This document shows, in pieces, positions 10,222 through 20,383 of a DNA stretch of 64,000 bases. Position numbers and translations under genes: made by a program. Position 1 is the stretch's first letter. Each line of letters starts with the position of its first letter. The stretch comes from Phlegmacium glaucopus (taxonomy: Eukaryota; Basidiomycota; Agaricomycetes; Agaricales; Cortinariaceae), in contig MU130494.1 in NCBI GenBank assembly GCA_015039465.1, forward strand, positions 194,651 to 258,650. The letters are read 5' to 3'. A model generated the notes under the pieces. The model was not told where the DNA came from. It ran no database searches and saw only the letters and a list, made by a program, of their open reading frames with translations.

Positions 10222-11407
10222 ATGTCTGTCCAAATATTTCCTCCTGAAATATTGGATCTTTTCCTTGATGAACTCGCATCGGATACCAAGGATCCCGAAT
10301 CGCAAGAAGCTTTGTTGGCTTGTACCCTAGTAAACAGACAATTCTGTTATCAAGCGAGTTCATACATCTTTTCATCCCTCACGATCTCCACTCAAAAGTG
10401 TCTCGACGCTTTGCTTGATATTTTGAAAGCCAATCCTGATATAGGTCGACATATACGCTCGTTTGCAGCAAAGGATCTATCCTCCTCCGAATGTCTATCC
10501 GCTGTCTTCGGACAGCTATGTCGCCTAAAGGATTTTCGATGGATTGGTCTGCGTACCATCGTCTGTTCCCAAGACATTACTTTGTCTATCAGCAGTATTT
10601 TCAGTAATTCGCCTTATCTTACTGTGCTCCATTTCGAGAACATGACGGACTTGCCACTCTCCCTCTTCTCTTTCTGCTGCCATCTAAAATCGCTCATTCT
10701 CGTCAAAGTTTGTTTTGCGAAAATACGACCAAAGACATCGTCGGGTTCACTCTTTCCATCGTTGAGGTGGCTGGGGATTTTGGGCCCATGGTCATATGAC
10801 GACGATGAGGTGATCGGAGTAATTATGGCTCATGCGGCTCCGACATTGACTACCTTTATTCTGTGTGATAATAATGGTAAGTTTTGTAATTTGCCCGGTT
10901 CCTACACTTGATTTATCTCTCTACATAGCTAGGTTCTTCCTGAATTTCAAATTACCCATCATCTTCCCAGTCCTAGAATATATCCAGGTGGGACGCCTGG
11001 GCCATCTGCATGGTGACAATTCTGTCCTAATCTTCTTATCCCGGGTCCTCGAACATTCCACACCGATGCTCGCCCAGATCGAAATTGAAATTTGGTCCGA
11101 TTGCAAATTTACTCTCACCGAGATACAACAACCCTTTGCCGAAGGGTTTTTACCCATAGACGAAATCTTATCAAGTCCAAGAAATCGAGCTCTCAAGACC
11201 CTTGATCTTACTGTAGCCAGATACTCTCGAACTCCTTGGCTATCCTCGGACTCCTCATCGGAAGTTCAGATATTTCTCAATAAGATTCTTCCAGGTGTGT
11301 CATCTCGTAGTCAGACTGACATAAAGATGGCGGCTGGTTCTCCCCGACCGCTAAAAGATTGGGAGGAACTTTGTTATGAATGCGTAGTAGCTCATTTCGT
11401 CTTTTAG
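10222..11407 (+). CDS. F-box-like protein, tandem copy 2
   Basis: Two exons, 10222-10876 and 10929-11407, encode 377 aa. It starts MSVQIFPPEILDLFLDEL and aligns end to end with the protein at 8009, including LLACTLVNRQF, IFSSLTIS, HAAPTLTTFIL at the exon border, FLEHSTPMLAQI-like segments in exon 2 and a V(A/E)HFVF C-terminus. The intron is at the same position and phase. The 3' flank is also duplicated (AGTCTGGGCCGCATA and following). Both copies are open, so both may work. The role is inferred only from the F-box: recruitment of an unknown target to an SCF ubiquitin ligase. Confidence 0.8.
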
Positions 11408-11814
11408 ATTTATGGTTTTTTTTTCTGTATTCAATTTATATTGTGAGAGGCGAGACGCCGGGCCTTCAGTTAAACCTACATCAGCAAACCTTCCTACTAT
11501 AGGTTACTCACATACTAACATAGTAAGCACTGGAGGAATTACTATATAAACATATTGAATGACAATTGATCACAGGTCGCATGGACGTCTTCTGGGAGTC
11601 TGGGCCGCATACCAGGCTCAAATTCAACGAAACTTGTAAGTAAGACATGTTATTCACCTAAAGACTTTACTTTCCACTGGAAAATGGGGCTTCGAGTCTG
11701 GATCGCTAGCTTCACCTTCAAATTCATTCCTATAGCCACCATGGTTCTATTCAGCGATAGCTGATGCCATCCTAACCAACCCTCCTCCCCAATTCTCCAT
11801 ACCACAGAGCACAG

Positions 11815-12110
11815 GCCTCGACTTTGTCAAATTGCTCATCGAAAATGGAGGTGATACCCCCCAATGGCTCAGGAGGCTTGATACCTAGCACCGCACCCCC
11901 CTTTGGCACGACACGTCGGGTTGCTCAAATCCAAGTCAACCGTGACTATGTATCTGGACCCCATGGGCGTCGTTGGAACCCACCAACCGGCCTTTTGGAT
12001 GGGAGAAAGTGCTCCCATCAGTGTAAGTGCGAGTGTAGGTGAGGACGTTGTCGTAGACTTTGAGAAGAGAGGCTTTTGATCGTGGCACTAATGAAGACCT
12101 TGCTGGATGA
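11815..12110 (+). pseudogene. Glycoside hydrolase family 92 relic, N-terminal fragment from copy 2
   Basis: The frame from 11845 reads NGSGGLIPSTAPPFGTTR followed by VAQIQVN, matching the start of mature fungal GH92 (NGGxxPxGSGGMIPSTAPPFGMTRW). Just upstream in another frame is ENGGDTP, so there is a frameshift inside the motif. GRRWNPPTG and LLDGRK degrade the GTHQPAIWMGE motif in a shifted frame. Further on, VDFEKRG-like sequence fits the next GH92 segment. The gene is dead. With the fragment at 9424 it shows that the ancestral duplicated unit carried a GH92 gene beside the F-box gene. Confidence 0.65.
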
Positions 12111-12787
12111 TAATCAAAGTTTGGGTGGCGATTACCCTCTGCAGCCTATTCTCTCTTAGCACGGGAGGTTCCTCGGGGCTCTGATGGTGACGTGGGATTG
12201 GTACACCCCAGCCCTGAGGCTCATTTGGACCCATATCGGAACACCCGCTGTCCAGCGGGCCGGGTGTTGATTACGTTCGCGATCCAACTGGAGGTTGTAC
12301 TGCTCCGTACCAAGGCCTTTGATTGGGTTTTCATGGCGTGTTTGTAAGTTAGCCTCGAGACGCATACGTATTTCCAGGGTTGTCTGGGGAATTTCTCAAC
12401 TCGGCTGCCTGGTTCTCCTTTGCATCTGATTGGCATCTAACTGCCAGTGTAAGTCCTCTTCGATCCTCTTTCACGCTATGTACTTAAACACTTAGTCCGA
12501 TGTGACAAATTGAAACTTTGGTCCCCAGGATTTTGTTATAAAGAAATCTGATAAATGTGCGCCGAAATCTCTTGACACTTATGTAATGCGCCATGTTCTC
12601 TTTTTAGTAATGCCGCGGTCAAGAGAAGGTGAGGTAGGAAATGTGTGGTCGAAGGCCGGCGCCACTATTTATCAATTATACACTATAGTTTCCGAGAGTA
12701 TATACAATACATATCATTTAAAACCGTATTGTGACATGCATCCAGAGATGGATTTTAATTAGCAAGCCACTAACCACCCTGAAACCC
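12111..12787. other. No intact gene; end of duplicated block
   Basis: The stretch may hold further GH92 debris but I cannot read it. At about 12430-12483 a segment (CCTCTTCGATCCT, GCTATGTACTT) matches 9843-9883, showing that the tandem duplication reached this far. From 12500 to 12787 nothing was seen apart from the 3' flank of the next gene. Confidence 0.4.
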
Positions 12788-13579
12788 TTAAGGCTCGACA
12801 TTGCCCTGCGCTACGCAAGGATACGATTTGTACAACTCCCACCGTCTGAACTCTGAAATTTGAAGAGACGACTCGGAATTTTTCTCAATGATTTCTCGGA
12901 CAGTGGATGAATTAGCGCTTTCCTCCGAGACGAATTCTGATCCCCAACCAACCAATCAATTACTGACCAATAAGTGATTATGGAAAAACTCACCGTGGAA
13001 GACAAAGTGCGATGGTACGCCTTGCTCTTCCTCGTTTGAAAGTCGGTTTGCGTCAAGATCCACCCCCGTTTTCGCGCTTTCAAGCACCTTGAGCACTCTC
13101 GTTTTTACCCACGAATGCTTTCCCAGCTTTATCACAACCTCATTTAACCACTTTTCAACAACATCCTTCTCCTCCTCTTTATTCACCCCATTAATTCCAT
13201 GCGTTACAACCCATCGACTCGGATTTCCCACCCTCAATCCCGTCGTCTTCCTACTGCCCTCATCTACCTCCCTAACAACCTCACACGTTCTTCTATCCAA
13301 CACTTCCAACCTCCCAAAAATATCTGCTTCCCTCTGACTTCTTTTCTCCCTCAATACAGTATAGCTCTGATCTTTGAACGTCTTGGTATCGTCAATCTCA
13401 TATACCGCGATCCAAGAAGGTTTGACTCCGTCTATACTTTGATAACGCGCGCCGGAGAGGAAAGATGGGAGGTGGTTGAGACGTAATGGGATGTGTTCGT
13501 TATCGTACCAGTCATGGAATTCATCGAGAGAGACTTGGGTACCTGGCTCAGAGAGCACTGCGAGAAAACCTGGGGCCAT
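12788..13579 (-). CDS. EthD-like / dimeric alpha-beta barrel protein
   Basis: Two exons on the minus strand, 13579-12994 and 12936-12788, encode 244 aa. The N-terminus MAPGFLAVLSEPGTQVSLDE with FHDWYDNEHIPLRL is the EthD/ferredoxin-like pattern found in many fungal proteins that carry two such domains. A second, weaker domain follows (WVVTHGINGV to the end). The exon border joins HFVFH to EFVSEES through a 57 nt intron (GTGAGT donor, ATCAG acceptor), and the C-terminus is WELYKSYPCVAQGNVEP. Reading through the intron would give a shorter protein ending HNHLLVSN. EthD-type folds occur in small enzymes and stress proteins; no substrate can be named here. Confidence 0.75.
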
Positions 13580-14055
13580 GAGTTTGTGGTGCGAGGGCCA
13601 CCTTGGATGTGAGTGATTAAATAATAACGAGACAAGAACCCTGGTTTGTCATCTCTTACTTATAATAAGAAGTTCATGTTTGTCATCTCTAAGAGCCTTG
13701 ATTATGAATGAGAAAATCCATGGGATGATTCTAGAACCTATATGACGGTATTACCGTGGTTAACATTTGTTATTACAGCTGCATGATACCCACTACTTCT
13801 ACAACGTACACAAATGCGCGCAAGTACATCAAAATATACAAAAGAGGGAGAAAAGAAAAGACTACCAACTAAAGTTGGTACGATAGCGAACAAGCGCCAA
13901 AAGAAAATGTGAAGAGGAAAAAGTTCGTTCTCCAGGGTAGGGAGACACATCTAATCATCAACCCTTCGTAGTACATTGCGCAACAGAGGCATCCAACTCC
14001 CCAACGCTTCGTTCTCCCTCTGCCGGATTGACAGACAGACTGATTTTTTTTCCAC
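13580..14055. other. Intergenic; no gene seen
   Basis: This separates the 5' end of the EthD-like gene from the 3' end of the carrier gene, both on the minus strand. A short direct repeat GTTTGTCATCTCT occurs twice at 13646-13695. Nothing else was recognised. Confidence 0.5.
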
Positions 14056-15746
14056 TTAAAGGAAAGTATAGCCATGCTTCCTCGACACATCGACCAAGTT
14101 CTTCAACTGCTCTAGCGTCAAGAAGATAAGAATCGTTGTCGGTTGAAGACGCGTCCATGCGGGAAGCCAGCCTTTAAACATGAACATTGGACCCTCGCTC
14201 TTCAATGATGCACGTATGACACCGAGAGTGGACTAGAAATTGCGTTGGTTAATGTTCTTGGCATGTGTTGATATTAGAATTGGAAGACGTACATTGGACC
14301 CAGGGCCGGAAGCATTCATGATTCGACTCTACAAACAAGATACTTTCATTAGAAAAATGAATGGTATTCGACACTGCGTTCAGCGACCAACCTTCAGTAC
14401 ATCCGCAGGAGAACAAACAGTAGTAGCTACTGTCCCCTAAACGACAAATTGGAATTAGATACTTCAAGCGGCACCAAAAACGAAGTGCATGAGGAAAGGA
14501 AGACGCACTGCAGCAAAACTAGCTGTAAAGTGACACATAATGTTGTCATTGAAGTAAGGTGTCTTCAACAACTCAGCCTTGAAAAAATCATATCTAAACG
14601 AACCCATAAATAAACGTCCCAGTAGAAAGCCAAAACTAGGAAGAGCTCACGAAGCAAGTTGACTCGCATTCATTAAAATTGCACGGAAGACATTGGGACC
14701 AACGCCTCTCGCTAATGAAGAGACGCCTTCTTCGCGGACCATCTATAGACAAAGTAGTTAGCACATAGAAGATAAGATTCGGAAGTGTATTCCCGAAAGG
14801 CCCGAAAGCCGACCATCAATGCATCATACCCCAGCTTTATTTTAATCTGACATAACCCCATGATGTAATGATATCATTGACAAGAGGCTAGAAGACTAGC
14901 TGACCAGATGAATCTGATAAAACAACATACCCGATAAAGAGCGTCGATACAATTCTTGTAATTGAACCGTTTCTCAGGTGGTTTAGCGAAATCTCCTTGT
15001 AAACGGACCATCACGATCTCTGCATTTCAAGACTTGGAATCAGTCACACGAGCGAGGAAAGAGACGAGAGGACGAACCTCCGGGATTTCCAACGAGCCCA
15101 GCAATACCACCAGCTGTGTTATTCAAGGCAAAGAATGAGACAAGTACTATCGCAACAGGATCAGACAAATGCGCACCCATACTACCAGCCGCAGCCAACT
15201 TCCAAGCTGGGGCATCCTTCCCCGCACCCAACATCTTCTTGCTTTCATCGTATGCCCAAAACCGACACATCGAATACGACATCTGACGTAACCAGGTACC
15301 GGTAATACCATCGAATAACCCTCTAACACCTGTTTATCAACGGAGATCCGAGACCAAGTTGAATAGGGGTAATTTGAATGAGCAAGCAACTTGTAGCCAT
15401 ATTGGACACAGCACAAACGCACCTGCGGTTTTCACAGTCTTCTTTATGGACTCTATCATGCGTTTATCGCCTGAGGCTTGTAGTCGAACTTTCGTGAGAT
15501 CTAGAGGGCTAAGAAATATGATTTAGGGAAGCTAAAAGTTTCGTACAAGTCCAGAAGGAACTTACTGTGTAATCGATGCTGCAAATGTCGCAGCGACACC
15601 TTTTGATTTAATCAAACCCAACAGTGAGCAAAGAGGATCAATCCAAATCCCTAATACTCACCTCCGAGCCAGAATGGATATGGCTTTTTCTTGGGTGGAG
15701 CCGCAAGAGCAGCTACTGTCTTTGCGACCACTGGTGATTCAGACAT
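14056..15746 (-). CDS. DIC1: Mitochondrial dicarboxylate carrier (DIC1-like)
   Basis: This mitochondrial inner-membrane carrier exchanges malate or succinate for phosphate. Eleven exons on the minus strand (15746-15662, 15599-15566, 15508-15423, 15329-15177, 15113-15078, 15019-14931, 14742-14651, 14593-14509, 14436-14392, 14328-14293, 14232-14056) join in phase to 305 aa, the usual carrier length. Three repeats each carry the carrier signature: HPLDLTKVRLQ, NPGEIVMVRLQ and SPADVLKSRIM. Dicarboxylate-carrier features include GLFDGITGTWLRQMSYS with FWAYDESKK and LARGVGPNVFRAILMNASQL. The N-terminus (MSESPVVAKTVAALAAPP) runs straight into repeat one (PYPFWLGGVAATFAAS). All introns are GT-AG and most are 50-65 nt; the one between exons 6 and 7 is 188 nt. 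No defects were seen. Confidence 0.9.
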
Positions 15747-16583
15747 TCTATACTTTTAGATGAGAGAGATGTTGTATATGATATGATAGCTTCGTTGGAA
15801 TAGGATCCTTTGAAGGTTACAAAAGGGGCAATAGAAAGTGGGTGTTGTTTGTGGGGGAGATAAGCGGGGAAGCTGTGGATGGGATGATGCGGGATTGGTG
15901 AAAAGAGGCCCTCGTGAAGAGTCGGGTGCACGACTTTGGTTGCGCAGTTATCTTTGGTGTGCCACTTGAAACACTAGATTTCCGTTTTATATATGTAACT
16001 TTAAATCAAATAACGATTGTAAATCTGTTTTTCTCAGCTTGTGTCGATGAGAATATAAATGAGTTCACAAGGTAGGTTCTTTGAGTTCATAAAGCATGAT
16101 GGTGGAGCTTGGTGGGGAGGACTGACTCAAACCACTGGGAAAACCCCTAACTAGCGTGACACCTTGCCAAGCGTGACACACTGGAATTGTGCCGTTCCAC
16201 ATTGAAAATCAACGTGCCGGAGCGCCTTTTTCGCCTGCAAACAATTGTATGCGGTCCTAGTACCTAGCTCCGCCTGCGGCGGGCCATATTTGTATGCGGA
16301 CTTGAGACTACCTCCCAGAGGGCTTTCGGGGGTCCTCTGCAAACACAAACCCGACTCCATCCGGGAAAGCGGGGTATATACCTCCATGTAAGTTGTAGCA
16401 CAACCGTGGCGGCCCGAGAGTACCAGTATGTTTATCCGTGCCGACGTTTGGATAGACCTCACGACTTTTGCAACGGAGAGGTGTTCGCAATGGATTCCAT
16501 GTAGTTTAGTATATACTTTCTCTTGTCGAAATTTTCATATAGCTCACATCTATCTCACAAAATGATTTTCATGGGGAAAAAAT
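15747..16583. other. Intergenic; no gene seen
   Basis: Promoter side of the carrier gene. GC-rich open frames at 16151-16490 on the minus strand have no known motif; the compositional change at 16140-16480 hints at an old repeat, but no ends were found. Confidence 0.4.
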
Positions 16584-16781
16584 AGGGACGTTCAAAGCTG
16601 GGCGCAGCTCGCAGACGCAGCTCGTAGCACGCTGAGCCATCAGATTATATAATATAAACTTGAGAGTCCGCGCTGTGACCTTTTGTGACCGGTGCGTTCG
16701 ACGCATCGTCCTTTGTACGAACTGCATTTAACAGCCACTCCCTCACGCTGCTTTGCCTATTTCTACTTGTTATTAACTGTC

Positions 16782-17952
16782 ATGGCTCGTACTGCGGCTG
16801 ACAAGGCTGAGAAACCCCGAATTCCTGAAATAAACTGGTCGGCAAACAACTCTTCGGCTGTCTGGGCTCTTCTGGATGAGATCGAAAAAACTGAAAACTA
16901 TCGTGTTCTCTATGGTAAAAAGAATGTGGCTGAGGTATGTTTGCTTATATCTTCAGTTTGAAACTGTCTAACATGGCTTGTCAACAGAACACCAGTGGTG
17001 AAACCAAGGTTACCGTATATACTAGGATTGCTGAGGCTATCCTGCCGGAACTGTTCGCTGTTAACCCCAACACGGTTCGTGACCGTGTAAAGAGCAAGCT
17101 CGAAAGGTAAGAACCTTATTTCCTGTGTTAACCATTCTCTTACGACTTTGGTTTCAGCCTTAAGACCGTATACAAGAAACATGCTAAGCGGCTCCGTCAA
17201 ACTGGTGAAGGTGTTCAAGAAAACGAGGATGGCTCGCAAGGTAGTGAGGAAACCCTTTCCTTCTACATCATGGGTGATGGTCCTTGTGTCGAGACCCCTC
17301 CACATGCTGTCAACATTTGGAGTGCGTGGCTATCTTTTGATTTATCTGACAATCGACTTATTTATTAATTTTCCAGAGGAAATCGAGAAGGAGTTCCCCT
17401 TCTTCCCCACCCTTCATCGTATCTGGGCCTCTCGTCCAAATGTCACTCCAATTGTCATCACTACCGCTCTTGGTCCACAGGGTTCGAAGACGGTCTGGTA
17501 CCAGCCACCTGATGAAAACAGGAATACCGCTGACAACAGTAACATCGACCCCAGGTTACTGAATGAACAAGTCCCTACCGTTGCACCTCCAACACCCCAG
17601 CGAGAGCGGTCATTTGGTAACGATGCATATGGTTTGGTGAACGCCAATCCACAACATCCAAACATAGCAGAAAAGACTCCAGGGCCTCAGCGTGGTCCCA
17701 AACCATCTTCAGCCTCCCGTGATGCCATCGAAAATGCTCGTAAAGCTGTCTTGAAGCTCCCCCAGAAACGTTCACTTGCAGATACTTTAATGGAAATTCA
17801 ACGGTATGTTATTCTTACATCAACACTACCTTCTCTTATCTTTTTCCACAGCGAGAATCTTGCTGCCCAGAAGGCCCAAAATCAAAGCCGCATCAACCTT
17901 GAGCTGCGTAAGCAGATTCTCGGTGAGGTAAAGATTGGCTTTTGGACCACCA
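16782..17952 (+). CDS. SANT/Myb-like accessory protein of the Harbinger element (3' end in gap)
   Basis: Exons 16782-16934, 16988-17106, 17158-17321, 17377-17803 and 17852 onward join in phase. The protein starts MARTAADKAEKPRIPEINWS and has a Trp-spaced N-terminal helix set (WSANNSSAVWALLDEIEKTE) as in the Myb/SANT-like proteins encoded beside Harbinger transposases. It continues through basic and Pro-rich regions (EEIEKEFPFFPTLHRIW; GPQRGPKPSSASRDAIENAR) and a coiled-coil-like segment with LRKQILGE, then runs into Ns. In such elements this protein helps deliver the transposase to DNA. The C-terminus is missing because of the gap. Confidence 0.7.
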
Positions 17953-18927
17953 NNNNNNNNNNNNNNNNNNNNNNNNNNNNNNNNNNNNNNNNNNNNNNNN
18001 NNNNNNNNNNNNNNNNNNNNNNNNNNNNNNNNNNNNNNNNNNNNNNNNNNNNNNNNNNNNNNNNNNNNNNNNNNNNNNNNNNNNNNNNNNNNNNNNNNNN
18101 NNNNNNNNNNNNNNNNNNNNNNNNNNNNNNNNNNNNNNNNNNNNNNNNNNNNNNNNNNNNNNNNNNNNNNNNNNNNNNNNNNNNNNNNNNNNNNNNNNNN
18201 NNNNNNNNNNNNNNNNNNNNNNNNNNNNNNNNNNNNNNNNNNNNNNNNNNNNNNNNNNNNNNNNNNNNNNNNNNNNNNNNNNNNNNNNNNNNNNNNNNNN
18301 NNNNNNNNNNNNNNNNNNNNNNNNNNNNNNNNNNNNNNNNNNNNNNNNNNNNNNNNNNNNNNNNNNNNNNNNNNNNNNNNNNNNNNNNNNNNNNNNNNNN
18401 NNNNNNNNNNNNNNNNNNNNNNNNNNNNNNNNNNNNNNNNNNNNNNNNNNNNNNNNNNNNNNNNNNNNNNNNNNNNNNNNNNNNNNNNNNNNNNNNNNNN
18501 NNNNNNNNNNNNNNNNNNNNNNNNNNNNNNNNNNNNNNNNNNNNNNNNNNNNNNNNNNNNNNNNNNNNNNNNNNNNNNNNNNNNNNNNNNNNNNNNNNNN
18601 NNNNNNNNNNNNNNNNNNNNNNNNNNNNNNNNNNNNNNNNNNNNNNNNNNNNNNNNNNNNNNNNNNNNNNNNNNNNNNNNNNNNNNNNNNNNNNNNNNNN
18701 NNNNNNNNNNNNNNNNNNNNNNNNNNNNNNNNNNNNNNNNNNNNNNNNNNNNNNNNNNNNNNNNNNNNNNNNNNNNNNNNNNNNNNNNNNNNNNNNNNNN
18801 NNNNNNNNNNNNNNNNNNNNNNNNNNNNNNNNNNNNNNNNNNNNNNNNNNNNNNNNNNNNNNNNNNNNNNNNNNNNNNNNNNNNNNNNNNNNNNNNNNNN
18901 NNNNNNNNNNNNNNNNNNNNNNNNNNN
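17953..18927. other. Assembly gap (975 N)
   Basis: All bases are N. It hides the 3' ends of both ORFs of the transposon, including the transposase catalytic region. The length may be an estimate. Reading frames crossing it mean nothing. Confidence 1.
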
Positions 18928-19362
18928 TGCCAGCTTTCGGACAAATTGGCTCTGGAGGGAGAGGATTGCCTCAAAACAGCGATTTGTGTAGTTTTCCACA
19001 GAACCTTCAGAACACCCCGCAGCACGAGCAATGTCTTCAATGCTGGCACCATTTCCATATCTTCCCATCCGGAAAAGGGTAACAGCTAACTGCTGCTCAA
19101 TGGGTGTTTGTCCAAGATTTGTGTCATTCTTAAAGACTTTATGATCCTCAATAAGATCAAGGACTGTCAAGAAAACAAGAGGTGAAACACGGAGCATGTT
19201 GATAAAGCGGTGATGATGGGCAGGATCTTGTGAGAATTCCCAAGCCAGGTCTATGTTACCACATTTTGGGACAGGAGGGCGTCCATTAAGATAATGAGTT
19301 TCCTCAAGGAGAGCGATGATCTCAAGGTCCTTTTGGAGGTTTAGAGAGTATTCTTTGAGGTT
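18928..19362 (-). CDS. Harbinger DDE transposase, N-terminal part
   Basis: The minus-strand frame is open from 19362 down into the gap. It reads LEIIALLEETHYLNGRPP, DLAWEFSQDP, FINMLRVSPLVFLTVLDL with IEDHKVF, then VTLFRMGRYGNGASIEDIAR followed by AAGCSEGSVENYTNRCFEAI. The YGN..S.EDIA..AGCSEG..N pattern is the helix-turn-helix that precedes the DDE_Tnp_4 catalytic domain of Harbinger transposases. The catalytic Asp-Asp-Glu residues would lie inside the gap. The first Met in frame is at 19197; an upstream exon or start is likely because homology continues before it. A stop bounds the frame at 19363-19365. Confidence 0.75.
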
Positions 19363-19623
19363 TTAGGGTGGTGAAAAAATGTCCCTAGTTGCCATAGGCC
19401 CATAGATAGTAGGAAGGAGTCTATGAGGTCTTCCCTCAGTGGTTTCGAGGGCATAGTAAAGATAATTGACGAAGACAGAGCCTAACTTTATCAGAGATTA
19501 AAGATTTGAATCAGCTGTGACATTTGTTCTCAGCGGACTCTCAAGTTTATATTATATAATCTGATGGCTAAGCGTGCTGCGAGCTGCGTCTGCGAGCTGC
19601 GCCCAGCTTTGAACGTCCCTAAT

Positions 19624-20383
19624 AAATTGCACAACAATTTCAATCACACTGACACTGAATATCCGGACCCTTTTGCGTGGCAATCTCGGCTTCTTCGGTC
19701 TGAAGTGTGTATAATATGTACTGTAGCCGTTGCATATTTTCCAAAGAAGGATTCTGCCAGTGCCATGGCCACAAGAGGTTAACAATAAGGTTCACAAACT
19801 CACTGTAAATGAACGGAGCTCAGGACAGTGTCGGCCGAAATGTGAAATAAGGACATAGAAATCAAGCAGTGATAGAGTCACACACAGGGCAGAGCAGGCG
19901 GAGATTTTGGTAACAGTTTTACAAGGATTGGCGGTACCATAAGGCAAGATCGCCAGAAACCGGAACAGGCAGATCCCACGACAAGAAGCGCACTCCAGTT
20001 GCAGATCTGTGAGGGTGTGTGTGGATAAACGTTCGCTTATGAAGTTATTGTGATACAATCATACAAATCGATGTAGTCGCCACTGAAAATATTTCCAAAG
20101 CTTCACATAATGGCGATTGTGGCTTTGTACAGTGATGTTCGGTAAAATCGAATGTTGTGTGAATATTGACATGAATGTCATGTGGATATTAAAACAGCAA
20201 CATTTCTGGGGTGTGTACCGCTTTCTTACCACTGGAAATTTTAAATAGGATATTTCACCTGCCTATTTCCGCCTCCAGATATTTGAAACTTTTCATTCAA
20301 CGAGGCAGGATCTCCAGATCGATGTAAAATGATCAATGAAATGTGGTTCGAGCATGCAATGATAATTCAACATTCGATGTGAA
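19624..20383. other. Intergenic; no gene seen
   Basis: Between the transposon and the 3' end of the aspartic protease gene. Open frames are short and without motifs. Confidence 0.5.

Larger units (their letters stand above)
16584..19620. mobile_element. Harbinger-type DNA transposon with ~88-bp TIRs
   Basis: The left end (16584, AGGGACGTTCAAAGCTGGGC) and right end (19620, reverse complement) match over about 88 bp with two mismatches. Flanks are AAT on both sides (16581-16583 and 19621-19623), a likely 3-bp target duplication. Inside are a plus-strand multi-exon SANT/Myb-like ORF and a minus-strand transposase-like ORF that converge on the assembly gap, the two-gene layout of PIF/Harbinger elements. 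The short range of TIR divergence suggests fairly recent activity. Confidence 0.85.

Noticed and set aside
13089..13486. Plus-strand frames over the EthD-like gene
   Set aside because: Antisense shadows; the minus-strand gene has family motifs and spliced phases.
17148..19197. Very long reading frames (349-644 aa) on both strands across 17953-18927
   Set aside because: They run through a block of Ns and exist only because N codons contain no stops.
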